Assembly: GCF_029227915.1 (NCBI RefSeq)
Contig: NC_079880.1
Span: 14,094,001 to 14,158,000 of the forward strand
Direction of reading: 5' to 3'
Origin: Hydractinia symbiolongicarpus
Taxonomy: Eukaryota > Cnidaria > Hydrozoa > Anthoathecata > Hydractiniidae
DNA length: 64,000 bases
The first letter of the stretch is position 1. Each line of letters starts with the position of its first letter. Of this stretch, positions 1-11,942 are shown one piece after another. The translations under genes were made by a program, and so were the position numbers. The notes below the pieces were generated by a model, which was not told the origin of the DNA, made no database searches, and was given only the letters and a program-made list of their open reading frames with translations.

Positions 1-300
1 GTGAGCGTCAAATCACGAAGACAAGATAAGAATACCAAACCCCCTTGCAGAGCTTCTAAAATGACTCAGGGCAGCAGAATCGTCAGTCCTGAAGGCAAAG
101 TGAGCAAACTCTGCCTCCCTAGTGGACTGGGGTAACCAGTGGGACCGTTAAACCCAAAGACAAGACAAAAATTCTAGCCCCCTTGCTATGCTTCTTACAG
201 GATCTGAAGAGAGAGAAGGGAGTGAGCAAACTCCTATATCACGGTAAATTAACCGGTCAAGGATTAGGTGGGGTAAATTGGTACCGCTAGGGAAATTTAT
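1..300 (+). pseudogene. DIRS-type gag-like fragment with a duplicated motif
   Basis: The plus strand has two diverged ~130-bp units. Each contains AAGACAAGA(T/C) followed by CCCCCTTGC and then GTGAGCAAACTC. The second unit reads in one frame as a PKDKTK stretch, then a basic segment ending SKLL and GKL. The same order of motifs occurs in the gag-like region of the DIRS element at 17.8-18.2 kb (PKTRQIVKPP, then SKLLNYGKLP). This is therefore probably the edge of another copy of that element class, cut by the window. There is no open frame across both units. The homology is judged by eye. Confidence 0.45.
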
Positions 301-1134
301 TCCCTTCCCAAATTAAAACAAAAGTATCAGTAGTGCTAATAATATTATCGATACTTCTCTTATGATTGTATTGGTATTATCAATACAAATCTATTATCGA
401 TATCTATTATCGTAGACTTAATATGGCTACCTGTCAAAAAGATTACTGATATTCTAAAAAAAAAAGCAGAAAGCAAAATAGGTAGCTAACTAAATGTATT
501 TATTTTTTAACACACTAAAAACCTAAAAGCAATAGTTCTCTGTTTACAAAAAAATATGGTTTTAGATTTCAAAGCAGAATACACAAAGGTGTATCGTTTA
601 TCCATCTACACTCAGTAATATTGAAAGCTTCAAACATATTTCCGTAAAAGGAAATAAACTAACAAAGACCATTCTTCAGCACATTCTTGCATCTTTCTAT
701 CTTCATGCAGTTGTTAGAGCTAAAAAGGGCTTACTGTGGAAAATAAATATTCAGTCTATTGAAGCATACATATTCTTATCTTCAATTAAAAAGCTGTATC
801 AACATGCGAGGTCAGCAGTCTTATTTGCTTTAATAGACCCTGACATGTATATATAACTGTATCTACAGGATGCGAGGATAGGTGGTAAAAGCTCTTAAAA
901 TAGCCTCTTCTATTTAGTACTTTTTTATGTTTAGCTACCACGAATGGATAGTTCGAAGTCAAACTTGAGAAGACAAAACAATGCAAAACGAAAGACAAAA
1001 GTTACTCGAATCGGTATAAGCGTCCAAACCAAAGTTAAATGTATATTTCAATTTAGGTAATAGTACTTAGATTATTTTTTGCACTGTTTTAATGTAAAAA
1101 TGTACTGTATAAATTTATAATTATGATTTTTTAC
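301..1134. other. AT-rich stretch, no gene seen
   Basis: It contains short ORFs only, low-complexity A/T runs and ATCGATA-type repeats near 340-420. No splice-flanked coding segment or RNA gene was recognised. Confidence 0.5.
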
Positions 1135-1953
1135 CTAATAGAAATTACAAAAGTTTCTGATTTTTGAATTTATGCCATTGACCACCCGTTTCCATACCTC
1201 CTCTCCCACACCAAATTTTGCATTCACATGAGCCCTAACACATTCCATTTTTCCCTTTTCTAACATCAGTTTTCCTCTTTTACCGGACAGGGAAGATGTC
1301 ATCAACTCCTCTGTCGAGAAAATTCCCTTCATTAGTGGGAATGCACAGTCGACTGCCTCCGATGAATTGGCCAACACAGCTGCAACTCCAAGGACATTCA
1401 TCGAATACAGTGACTGGGCAAACTGTCCAGGTAAAGTGTCATGCGAAGAAAACTGACTCGAGTTCTGGGCAGCTGAATGAACAGCAATTGTGGGATGATT
1501 GTTTGTACTTGGATGAGGCTCATCCACCATTGCATAAGGTTCGTTGAATTCAGAAAAATCATGTAGTGGCGAAAGCGTTGGCGTTTCGTAATCTGAAACA
1601 GAACATATAAATGCCTGCTTTTCAACACGTTCTGCAGCTTGCCTGTTCATAAATAAATTTATTCATGCAGTTACCAAGTCTTTTAGATCTTGAAACTCTT
1701 GTTGCAAATTCTTTTGATTTTGCACCACAGAATCCTATAGCTCACAGCATTTGCTAACCGTTTGCGTGCCTCTTTCTTAGGTTTTTAGGATGGATGTATC
1801 TGCCCTTGTCAAATCCTCATAGGTTGTAATACTTGTAATTGGCTAAAGAATAAAAGTAAGATTTTTGTAAAAAATAAATAAACTCTCTTTGTTTATTTAA
1901 GTTGTTTTACTCACTTCTAACGTTTGGATGCGTGGTGCAATTTCCTCCACCAT
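1135..1953 (-). pseudogene. BEN-domain-like protein, partial or broken
   Basis: The last exon-like ORF (1135-1642, minus) ends in a segment resembling the C-terminal half of a BEN domain. It has an F-S-T-E-E-L box, then S-L-S-G-K-R-G-K, a K-M-E-C-V-R helix, and a W-K-R-V-V-N-G-I-N-S-K-I-R helix. BEN domains bind DNA or chromatin proteins. The exon is preceded by an AACAG acceptor. Upstream on the minus strand, a 39-nt exon-like piece (1915-1953) starts with ATG and ends at a good AA|GTGAGT donor. A second acceptor (TTCTTTAG, exon from 1842) leads into a coiled-coil-like stretch rich in Q, N and L. That middle segment has in-frame TAA and TAG and its phase does not fit the last exon, so the copy looks broken. 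The BEN call rests on motif pattern only. Confidence 0.45.
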
Positions 1954-2090
1954 TGTAGAATTCTAGAAGGTTATATTTGTATTTTAAAATGCAGATTATT
2001 TACGCAGTATTTGTAAACATTCATGAAAGATCTTGTCTTAATACCTTCACCAAAGATTAAAGTTATGCCGAAAGGTGAATTGAAAGAACA

Positions 2091-2439
2091 GAAAGAATGA
2101 AAATCACAAAGTGCACGCACAATGATAAACTCGACCAGTTAAGTCTTAAAATTTACAATTATCAGGATTTATTATTAATGCCTTCGAAGTTTTACTTGAA
2201 GCTCAGGAGGAGAAAACCAGAGAAATGATTTTTAAAAAAGTTCCAAGATAAACTTCCAAGCAAGAATCAATTTTCATTTATGAAACCTGTACATTAAAAA
2301 TTAATGAATCATTCAGGCATAAATAACATGAATATGAGCATATTCTTTAGAGAAGCAAAACCTCTAGAATTTAAATTTCAAGACTTAACTGGTCGAGTTT
2401 ATCATTGTGCGTGCACTATGTAATTTTCATTCTTATTCT
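2091..2439. mobile_element. Foldback MITE with ~65-bp inverted arms
   Basis: The left arm (2091-2158) and right arm (about 2370-2439) are near-perfect reverse complements. Both contain GTGCACGCACAATGATAAAC and then CGACCAGTTAAGTCTT. The ~210-bp centre is AT-rich and non-coding. A palindromic element of this size without coding capacity fits a snapback MITE. No target duplication was identified with certainty, so the superfamily is unknown. Confidence 0.65.
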
Positions 2440-2608
2440 TTAAAGCATTTGTCTTCCCCTGGTGTAATCAGGTCTTTAATTGACATAACTTAAAATTATT
2501 TTAGTGCATTCATTAATTGCTATGATGATGGATCTGATAGGGACGGCGGATTATTAATTGTAGTGACCTAATAACTTCTGGTATACGATCATGTATATCA
2601 GGTACTTG

Positions 2609-2875
2609 TTAGTACTCTAAGTATATTGATGCTAAATTCCATACAATTTCGTCAAACTGAATGTTGTAAATTTCCTGCCCGATTTTATTCAAGGGCAAAA
2701 ATCTGTTTCTATCTAAACCATTTAGAAATGTAATTGCAGCTGTAACATGTGGAACATATTCTGCCAGCATTGTTTTTCTAACATCTTCATTTTTGCGTGG
2801 AATTTCGAACATAATACCGAACAAATATACTTGTCGAATTTTTGTTTGTTTGATTGATTGATTGACAGGTGCCAC
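2609..2875 (-). CDS. Hypothetical exon or small ORF, unrecognised
   Basis: An open frame of about 88 codons on the minus strand has balanced, protein-like composition (alternating hydrophobic and charged residues, W, several I/L helices). It ends in a normal TAA. It contains E-I-P-R-K-N-E-D-V-R and ends near N-L-A-S-I-Y-L-E-Y. The 5' side is a pyrimidine-rich tract, so it may be a terminal exon and not a whole gene. No family was recognised. It lies upstream of the BEN-like locus in the same orientation, but no link is shown. Confidence 0.3.
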   Translation of the reverse strand: MAPVNQSIKQTKIRQVYLFGIMFEIPRKNEDVRKTMLAEYVPHVTAAITFLNGLDRNRFLPLNKIGQEIYNIQFDEIVWNLASIYLEY

Positions 2876-3494
2876 AGAAAAAGAAAAAAACCTTAAAAAA
2901 CAGAATTCTTTTTCTCAACTATAAAGAAAAAAAATGTTTGCTATGTGAAAAATGTTCTCGTACTTTTTATATATTTTAATATCAAAAAACGTTTTTTCGT
3001 TGGAAATTTTTTTTTTTAATTTTGTTCCCCCAGGCGCGCCATACTATGGACGCTTGTCCGCTTGGATCAGTAGAGCTTGAGCGACCAAAATTCGCTTAAT
3101 GGAAATCAGCCTTTAAGTGACTAATATTTTTAAAGTTGAAGGCAGTTGCAGCTTAGTCTACCATATTTGTTTTTGTTTTTGTGTGTCAAGCCAGTGACCA
3201 GATGTGATAATTTAACGAGTAGACAACTGTATTTTTAACGAAGATAAAACAAAACTTTATTGCTACCAAGACTTATTATTATTCGCCATGTTTACATCAA
3301 CTGTAAAGGTGGGTTGTTCTAAACTTTCCTTTTTCTCTTCTCTCATCAAAAATATCAAAAAGGGAAAAATGATGAGTTTAGTCCACTAGACTACCTCTCA
3401 GCAACCCTTTCTATATTAATGGAAATAGACATTTTCGTGTAGCAAACAGAAATTTCTTTGCAACATTTTTCAAACCGTAATTTATCTTAGCCAG
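2876..3494. other. No gene seen
   Basis: Poly-A/T tracts and short ORFs only. Confidence 0.5.
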
Positions 3495-3565
3495 GAGACC
3501 CAGCGTAATTTTTTTACCACCGTGAAATCGGAGTAGTTAAGGTGGAAAAAATTACGCTGGGTCTC
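3495..3565. repeat. Perfect-looking inverted repeat (hairpin)
   Basis: The arms GAGACCCAGCGTAATT...ACCACC and GGTGG...AATTACGCTGGGTCTC are complementary over about 25 bp around a ~21-nt centre. It could be a small foldback element or the paired termini of a deleted transposon. No coding content. Confidence 0.6.
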
Positions 3566-3739
3566 AAACGATTTTTCTGCGGCCAAAATCTGGCCGCGCT
3601 TTATGATTGGCTAATTCTATTGTTCTTTGCTCACGTGGTCCATGTCGGGGAAAGCCCTTTTCATCCGAATATTAGATAGATAGATGTGCATATTTTACAT
3701 GGCTAGCCTCACAAATATCGAGGGATATACCCTGTCTAT

Positions 3740-4022
3740 TATTTCCAGGAGGGGCCATGGCTTAGATGGAGAGTCCTAGAGTGTTTAAAGCTCATTTTGA
3801 GCTACGCAGACCCAATTAGAGCCCGCGCTCTACTAGACAACTCCCTGCAACATCCAACGGCCCACACAGTGTGCCATCTTCCCAATTTCCCTCACATGGC
3901 TTGGGTTAACCCGGGGCTATGGTAACATTCACTCGCCCGTGTTGAATCGCCGTCAAGAGGAATCGAACCCCGGTCTCCCGCACAGAGTACGAGAGCTATA
4001 ACCACTAATCTACGGCGCCACA
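3740..4022 (-). mobile_element. tRNA-derived SINE
   Basis: On the minus strand the element begins near 4022 with a tRNA-like head, GGCGCCGTAGATTAGTGG. This is an A-box-like element (3999-4012). The next element is a perfect B-box, GGTTCGATTCC (3959-3969), 30-45 nt downstream, the spacing of an internal RNA polymerase III promoter. A GC-richer body of about 200 bp follows, unlike the surrounding AT-rich DNA. No A-tail or clear target duplication was found, so the 3' limit is approximate. Confidence 0.65.
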
Positions 4023-4541
4023 ATATTCCAGCGAGTGGTTTCACTCACCCTAACAAACATTAGTAAACTATAAAGTTTTTACCACAGTAAGATGTGACCA
4101 AGCTTGGTAAATAACTCACAGATAAATTAAAATGGCCTCCGAAGCGATTAGTCACATTGTCCAATTTAAACTCGGGGTTTCCGCTGAGTCATTCGTTCGC
4201 GTCTAAGCTTTAGTTTGAGAGAAACTCATTTTATCAACTCGAAGAACAAAGCTTAGTTATCTAGGCTAAATTTATCTGTGAAGAGAGAATAGGAGTAACT
4301 TCTGCATCTTGTTATATAATAAGATCTCTCACACAAAAATAATTTAATTCAATTTATTTCTTCCATCGAAAAAAATTATCTATTTATTTCGCAGTAGAGC
4401 TTTGAAAGCCGATGGAACTGTCATATTAATTTCCCGCCAACTCCAGATTATGTTCTTGTCACTCGGCGAAATGGCTCTTCCCAAAGTATCAATGGGATAC
4501 CTTATAAAAGTTATAAAACATGTAATAAAGTAAATATTGTT
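4023..4541. other. No gene seen
   Basis: Unique AT-rich sequence leading into the reverse-transcriptase fragment. Short ORFs only. Confidence 0.45.
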
Positions 4542-5600
4542 TTGTTTAATGTTTTTAAGTCTTGTTTCAAAAATTGTGTTGTCCCTATTCAATGGCATTG
4601 TGCTCGTGAAGTTTATATTCCTAAATCAAAAACTCCTATGGAGTCTAATAATAAAGACTTTCGACCTATTGCATTATTAAATGTCGAAGACAAGCTTTTA
4701 TTTATTATCATGGCGATTAGAAGCTTACATTATACATAATAACAAATTCATTAACACGTCAGTTCAGAAGAGTTGTATGGAGAAAGTCCCAGGATGCTGG
4801 GAACACGTCTTTGGTCTGCACTTAAAGTGGCCCAGGCCAATAAATCACACCTTGCAAATATATGGCTGGATATTGCATTCAATTCCACAAAAGCTTATAT
4901 TTCTTGCACTGGAAAGGTATGGAGTTCCTAATTGTTGGATATCATTCATTAAGTCATACTACGTTGGTTTATATAGCAAATCGTATTCGTTGTCTCCACA
5001 AAGCAAATGGCACAAGCATATGCGAGGTATTTTGCAGGTTGCACTCTTTCCATCATTTTGTTTCTTGCTGGTATAAATATTATTCTGGAGTACACTATTC
5101 CTGCACCAACATCAAGTTGTATTACTTCTAAAAACGTGCCCCTTCCTTTAGTCAGAGCTGTTATGGATGATATCAACCTTATGTCATCCTCTGTTCGTAG
5201 AGCTTAAAGCCTCCTTTCCAGGTGCGTCACTGCTTTAAAATGGGCTGGTATGGGTTTTTGCCCTCGGAAGTCAAGGAGAATAATCTCTATAAAAGGTAGA
5301 TCTGTAAAATCCACACCTTTTTCTGTGCCATACATCTCGTCACAAACCGACTTCTCCTCATACATCCCGTCAATCCATTCATTGCCAGTTCGTTTCCTCG
5401 GTCGCATTGGTTTCCCTAACAAGCCTTTACGTTCCGTATTAAAATCCCTAACTTTTACCTCCATGAGTGCTTCTTTTTACATTTGGATGTCTCAAAATTC
5501 TACCACTTGGGTTGAGCCTGAAAGGGCCCCAATCATTCCTGAAGTTTCTTCTGTTACAAATATGGAATGTAAGAAATCAAAAAACCCTGAGAAATCTTCC
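4542..5600 (+). pseudogene. Non-LTR (LINE-type) reverse transcriptase, frameshifted
   Basis: Successive frames carry RT landmarks in order. First is IPKSK...NNKDFRPIALLNVEDK (finger motif, 4620-4695), then NNKFINTSVQKSCMEKVPGCWEH (about 4740-4805). Next are an IPQKLIFLALERYGVP palm segment (about 4890-4935) and a CTLSIILFLAGINIILEYT segment (about 5040-5100). Last is the catalytic box as V-M-D-D-I-N-L-M (about 5163-5186), where LINEs have (Y/F)xDD. A thumb-like segment with GRSVKSTPFSV and SIHSLPVRFLGRI follows (5296-5410). At least three frame changes separate these pieces, so this copy is dead. The family clade was not assigned; the wording GCWEH and YGVP is seen in cnidarian RTs. The USP domain follows directly on the same strand. 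Confidence 0.75.
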
Positions 5601-5639
5601 GCAAGTCACACAAAATCTTGTAAAATCTAAAAACCCAAA

Positions 5640-6499
5640 AAACTTGCTACAAGGTCTTCCAAAACAACAGTCGCATTGCTCAATCTTACAATGTTTTTAT
5701 AACCTTCCAAAAGTTAAAGAAGCCATTTCTGTCAGCAAAACAACCTCAAAGTTAGGCGAAGCATTTGTAGGTTTTCTTCAAAGTTTGGCTGTTTCTAGAA
5801 GTCCAGTTGATCCCTCCCATTTTTGCGTGCTATGCAACATCATATCTCAGCTGCGAAGGGAAGTGCATTTAATATCTTTGCTCAGCACAACGTCCCCGAG
5901 GTTCTTGAATATCTCCTACCTGGTCATTAGACTTTCCATTTCTTGGAAGTCTTTTTAGTATTGGCATCAAGACATCAACCACTTGCAATTCATGTCATAT
6001 TACCTGCTCCTCAGAAGTTATAGCACCATGCATCCAACTTTCTCTGCACCCTACGTTATAATCTTCCTTAGATAATTTCTTTGAAAGCGAGGAGTTGTCA
6101 GACACCAATGCCTACTTCTGGCATGTTTGCAACGCTCATCAAACTGCTCTAGTTAAAAAAGAGGTAGTGTCGTGCGGTTCCCATCTCATTTTACAGCTAA
6201 AACGCTTTGCCAGTACCAACGGCCTTGTGTCAAAAATTGCCTCTCGTATTACTGCTTACCCTGGTACCCTTTCCATACCTTTTACCGTAGATGGAGAAGT
6301 GAAATTTCGTAAAAATTTTCAATTAAGGGCTATTATCAACCATTGCGACAACCTAAATAATAGTCACTACACAACTATAGCCCTCGACCAAATGGTTCAC
6401 AGGTGGATACATTGCAACGCTACAGAAGTAATTTTCTGTGATGACCGGCTTATTAACAGTAACGAGTCATATGTTTTCTTTTTAGAAGAGCTGAGGTGA
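5640..6499 (+). pseudogene. Ubiquitin-specific protease (USP/UCH) domain, element-borne, broken
   Basis: USPs are cysteine proteases that remove ubiquitin. A degraded Cys-box is visible at about 5653-5706, GLPKQQSHCSILQCF, corresponding to the GLxNxGxTCxxNxxLQ pattern with a few residues missing. A region with SPVDPSHF and an F-N-I-F-A-Q-H-N piece follows in shifted frames (about 5800-5890). The last 134 codons (6095-6499) are open. They show a C-x2-C zinc-ribbon remnant, then LILQLKRF, YPGTLSIPF, and the His-box INHCDNLNNSHYTTIAL with the catalytic His in SHYTT. The ending SYVFFLEEL is typical of the USP fold's last strand. Several stops and frameshifts lie between 5640 and 6095. Position after an RT, plus a second truncated copy at 9.5 kb, indicates it belongs to a mobile element and not a host gene. 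Confidence 0.7.
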
Positions 6500-7059
6500 G
6501 AATATTTTAACCGGAATGAGTCAGCAAGAGGGCTTGACTACACTCAGTCTTGTCTTTGGAGAGTGACGACTCCACTTATTACCCCATTTAAAAAAAAATA
6601 ATAAATAAAATAAAAAAAATATTAGCAGGGGGGTTTGATCACACATGATCTTGTCTTTGGAGAGTAACGACTCCACTTATTACCTGAGTTAAAAACAAAG
6701 AATAGCACAGTTGAACAGAAAGTGGTCAAAGTTAATTTTAGGAAGATAGGGATGTCTAGTTTCTGCTGATGACCGTCCACGGACCTCTTCGAGGTGACCC
6801 AGCTAGACATCCTGGGTACTTAGGTTCAGAAATATGGGTCGAAACCTACCTGCCCTTGGTTAAAGTTCTGTTCATCTTTTCAAATGTGTTGTGTTCTTTT
6901 TATTTTTTTATATTTTTTAATTAAATCCTTGTAAAAAGGGAGAATTGTGCTTTTAGAGGCATTTTCTCTAGAGGAGTACAACCTCTAGCTTATTTCCAAA
7001 GACCTAACAGGTTGAGTTCATTGTTGAGGTGGCTTGCCACCTCTTTGTAAATTATTTTC
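6500..7059 (+). mobile_element. 3' tail of the RT/USP element, with duplicated motif and terminal hairpin
   Basis: Immediately after the USP stop come two units (about 6526-6586 and 6626-6690). Both contain TCTTGTCTTTGGAGAGT and CGACTCCACTTATTACC and are separated by A/T-rich simple sequence. Unique tail sequence follows. The tail ends in the hairpin GAGGTGGCTTGCCACCTC and then TTTGTAAATTATTTT. The whole tail recurs at 9.67-10.49 kb with the same end point, which defines the 3' end of the element. A 3' stem-loop is a plausible RT recognition structure, but that is inference. Confidence 0.65.
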
Positions 7060-7214
7060 TTTCTCTTCAATTTTTTATTGCACACATTCACAAGTCCAAA
7101 TTAAAAGCCAAGCCTACTATAATTTAATAAAACTCCTGAACTTACTTCTCATTTTTAAGTAAAACTTTTGACAAACACATCCCTAAAACAAGCAACAATA
7201 AATAGTAAAGAAAC

Positions 7215-7790
7215 CTGTTCTTGGTATCTTGCTATGCTGGTATTCAGAGCTGTTTCTAGAACAGTATCCTCAGTGACTACCATACTTGGAACAAACATGT
7301 CCTCTTCATCAGTTCCATTTGTAACGTAACTCAGACTCCGTTGAAGCATCTCTTCAAAATCTTTTTCCACTGCAATTTCCTCACCACTAAAGTAATTTTC
7401 ATCCATGCTCCTTCTCTGTTTCATGTTACATATGTGGACTTTAAAATAGGCTTTCCTTGTACACCGTTTGTGGCAGGAATTGCAATTCAGATTTTCCTTT
7501 TTGCCAGAATGTATACTTGCAATGTGACGCTTGAAATGCCACATTTTTTGCAAAAATCTTTTGCCACACTAGATACAATCTGGCAACTGGTTCTCTTTGC
7601 AACGGTGCTGTTTTAAATACCATGCTCTTGAAAATGATTTAAAAAAAATGGGTATTTAATTTTGCCACTTACACCACAAACTGACTTGTGATTTTGAAGA
7701 CTTTGTTTGTGCTTAAATTGTTTTTTACAGCCTGGACTTTTGCACAACCAGATATTTGTTTTTAACTTTATTTTTACTAAACTTAATGTT
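7215..7790 (-). CDS. C2H2 zinc-finger protein, partial, with an in-frame stop
   Basis: Minus-strand coding pieces contain zinc-finger spacing. An upstream piece (about 7680-7790) has WLCKSPGCKKQFKHKQSLQNH. A downstream exon (7215-7625) has a finger whose first Cys pair is interrupted by a TAG (C-I-stop-C), then GKRFLQKMWHFKRHIASIH. A C-x2-C finger (LNCNSCHKRCTRKAYFKVHIC) and an acidic tail rich in E/D follow. The 3' end of the exon is a CAG|GTTTCT donor after Y-Q-E-Q, so the gene continues. The pieces are joined by an inferred intron with an acceptor near 7625. The TAG could be a sequencing error, a polymorphism or a sign of a pseudogene. The target is unknown. Confidence 0.55.
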
Positions 7791-7954
7791 AGCATCAACA
7801 CAGATTTGGAAAAACTTTTAGAACTGTAACTTCTCACAAACTAACTTTCTTCTACAAATTTTCTAGCAGCTCTTGTATCAAACAACCTAAACATTCTATT
7901 TATAAAATGTTGGAATGCAAAACATTCCATTTCCAGCAATGTAATGATTTCAAA

Positions 7955-8625
7955 TTTCAAGTAAGTCAACTTAACATAAATTCTGTCATCAGGAGATTAC
8001 TGTATGATATTCTGCTTAGTTAAACAAAATTGAGTAGATCCATTTCAAAGTTCACTTATAGTATGATATATGAAACAGTAAGTCATATGGTCACTTATCA
8101 TAAATAAACAAAGAGTAAGTCAATAAATGACACATGCTTTTGGTCATAAAAATTTATTTTTATAACTAATAATTAAAGGTTCTAGTACTGATTTATTACT
8201 GAAAGTGTTTTAAAATTATCACAAAAATATTAACAGTAAGTCAAATAAAGTCACCTGTATTTTTAAAACATTGTGTGGTGACCTTTAATAGTAGACAAAG
8301 TAAGAAGTGTGCGAGAAAAAATATAACCAACCTATCAAGTATTTGCTATGGAAAATATAAAATAAGTCATATCACTATTCCCTTTAACCCTTCCAGGATA
8401 AAATGAGAGCATTTTTCACCAAAAGAAATTAAAGTAACATCTTATAATTGCCCATCCTATTACAGCTAAGTTAACTCCAAAAGTAAGTCAAAAAAAGTCA
8501 GTTGCGTTATCTATGCATAAAATGAAGTTAAGTAAGTCAATTTTTATTGTTCCTTTACAGCCTTATAGCTAAAGGACGTGTCCTAAGTTTAACACCAACC
8601 AAAGTTTGGTAAGTCAAAAATTGTC
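7955..8625 (+). repeat. Cluster of eight TAAGTCA motifs, several as direct repeats
   Basis: TAAGTCA occurs near 7963, 8079, 8116, 8237, 8363, 8484, 8533 and 8611. Most are followed 3-6 bases later by a second GTCA(C). Three read AAGTCA-4 nt-(A/T)(A/T)GTCA. Spacing between many copies is 116-127 bp, although the intervening sequence is not obviously repeated. No gene overlaps the cluster. Confidence 0.6.
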
Positions 8626-9515
8626 ACTCCCAGCCTATTTTAAAGTCACAAATTGAAAATGTCACAAAAGCCTCCTTTGTTTTTGGAAGTGATCTGCTAT
8701 ACTTTGTAAAAGTGGGAAAAACCACCATTCTCACCAGGTGCAGGAAGTCTAGGAATCGAGGTTGAAAATTGCAATAAAAATATAATGAATATTATAATAT
8801 AGCACTGTATTTGAATATTGTATTTCCTTAAAAAAGCACCAACTCATGCATATTCCATACTTTTACTAGTCACAAGTCGGATCTGTAGTAGAAACAATAA
8901 AAATTGTTGAGCTAAAATCACTTTAACATTTTGCCATTCTAATTTTCTGCCACCCAATCAAAATTAATATAAGCTAGAAGAATTTATTACGGCGCTTGAA
9001 AAAATTATAATCCTCTCTCATATAAAAGTTGTTGCTGACAAGTTGGCAATTATTTATTACTAGAAAACTATTACTAAACACCAAGGTGATAAATTAAATC
9101 GGTTTAATGTTCTTTGCCATTAGTTCTTCCCGCTCCTCCACATCTATCAGGGGCATATATAAGGATTGATGCCGTACACGCACGAACTTTTCCTTCTGTT
9201 GCATTCATTCTTGTGATGTTTGATAACATTTTCTACAACGTAAAATTCTTCCCACATATTGATGGAGGTAGTTTACAGTACAGCTGGACAAATAGATTTC
9301 CCCAGATTAATGTGTATTTTCCCCCTGAACCCCTCGAAATAGCGGAAAAAACTTCATACAAACTAAAACGCTTACAAGCACATATATAAATTGAATATTA
9401 GGAATAGGATTTTTTTACTAACCGACAACAGTTTTATATAAGTTCATCCTTGCAAACCCAACCTTTTCACTTTTTCCCTTCCCTTTCATGTTGAGTACAT
9501 TAATTCATTATTCTG
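8626..9515. other. No confident gene; one short ORF
   Basis: A 91-codon ORF at 9114-9389 (plus) has no recognisable motif, and its 5' side shows no acceptor or TATA signal that would support it. The rest is AT-rich and featureless. Confidence 0.4.
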
Positions 9516-10494
<979 letters not shown>

Positions 10495-11302
10495 TATTCC
10501 TATTCTATATTGAAAGTGAAATAAAGTAAAACAATCGACATCGTAAGCGCATTTAATTTAAAGTTGCAAGCCTATTAGGCTGCGGGGCCGCATTCCATAA
10601 ACTATTTATTCAATTAAATAATTCTTGGACCTTGTGCACGATTTTTTGATGGAGAAGATGCAACGAAGCATTTAAGCACGACAAAGTGAATAGAGCGGAA
10701 GTTATCAACTAATTTCCACTACCACTTTAAACTACACAACAAAGGTTAGTACATTTTAAATTCTCTAAGGGTACCAGAGAAATTGCTGCATTCTAGCTAG
10801 CTACATGATTAATGTTCTGACAGTTTAGCTTGTCAGCAGAGCTAGCTAGCTAACTAGCTATCTTAATCTATTGTCTTTTGCATATGCTTTGACTCGCTTT
10901 ACCAGAACATTTTTCACATTTCCACGAATTTTTGGAGCTACTAACTTTTGATAACTGGGATAGCTGTAAAGTGAAACATATACCAATAAATATATTTCTA
11001 CAGGTGCACACAGACACAAAAGTAGAAAAGTAGTATTTAGCTAGCTATATTTGTTTCCAGGAGGGACAAAAAAATGAATGTAAATGTTTAACTGCCCAAT
11101 CTATCATAATTATGTAAGCGCTTACCAGAGTCTTGGCATCATCTTCTAGATGTCGATATGTTATTGGATGTTCACTTGGTATTGGTTTTTCTAAAAGTTC
11201 TCATTTTTGCATAAAAATCATAGCAACAGTACTTTTCAAGTATAAATGTTTGAAAACTTTAAACATTTCGAAGTACACAAAATAAAAACATAAACAAAGC
11301 TT
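10495..11302. other. No gene seen; AGCTAGCT-rich patch
   Basis: Short CTAGCTAG runs lie at 10795-10862. Otherwise unique AT-rich sequence. Confidence 0.45.
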
Positions 11303-11510
11303 TTACGAATTGCATAAAAATTGCATAATCAATAGAAAATGTTGCGGAACGTGGAACAGGGTCCGGCGTACAAGTCTAGGACCAGAAGCATATTCAGCTG
11401 CCACACCTCTTCTTTCTGTGGTAAAAGTGCCTGCATAAAATGATGGTTTTATGTAATTTACAGGTGTGGCTGATATTATTGACGGGTCAGACTGTTCTTG
11501 TGCCACTTGC
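11303..11510 (-). CDS. Possible terminal exon, unrecognised
   Basis: An open frame of about 67 codons begins right after a good acceptor (CTAATAG at 11511-11512) on the minus strand and ends with a stop at 11303. It has no start ATG, so it can only be an internal or terminal exon. Composition is protein-like (S-I-I-S-A-T-P-V-N-Y-I-K) but no family was recognised. It could equally be chance. Confidence 0.25.
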
Positions 11511-11754
11511 CTATTAGAATTTGGAACAGAAATCTGAACATAACATACCCTTTAAGCATATATAAAGAATAAAGGTATCTTAAAGGAACGAAAGCTTTTT
11601 GTAAGAAGTGTTTGTGAAATTAAAACACATTTTTCCTGAATTTTCATTGTTCTTAAAATAATTCATTACATTCTGCAAAACCTTTTTAGACACAACAGCC
11701 TATTCAAAATCAGAACAGCGTTAAACAAACAACTAATGTACCAAATATGCAACA

Positions 11755-11942
11755 TTAATGCTTGTCAAATGTTCCCAACATGGAAGGCCAAAAATTCTTC
11801 CATACACCATTGATATAAGCTTTCAAGTGAAGGCCATCTTCTTTTACGGAACACATCATGGCTAATTCCCCAGCCGTCATATCTCCATGGGGAAGATTGA
11901 GTACTTTTCCAGCAAACTTTAATGTTATATCATCTATTACTG
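11755..11942 (-). CDS. Probable terminal exon of an unrecognised gene
   Basis: A 188-nt open stretch follows a strong acceptor (pyrimidine-rich TGTGCTACTTTCTCAG) and ends in TAA at 11755-11757. The translation is well balanced. It includes DDITLKFAGKVLNLPHGDM, a G-E-L-A-M-M piece and a K-A-Y-I-N-G-V-W-K-N-F-W segment. No domain was recognised. The upstream exons, expected above 11942 on the minus strand, were not found. Confidence 0.4.

Noticed and set aside
9114-9389. 91-codon ORF as a gene
   Set aside because: No start context, splice site, domain or repeat support; kept only as a note in the intergenic entry.
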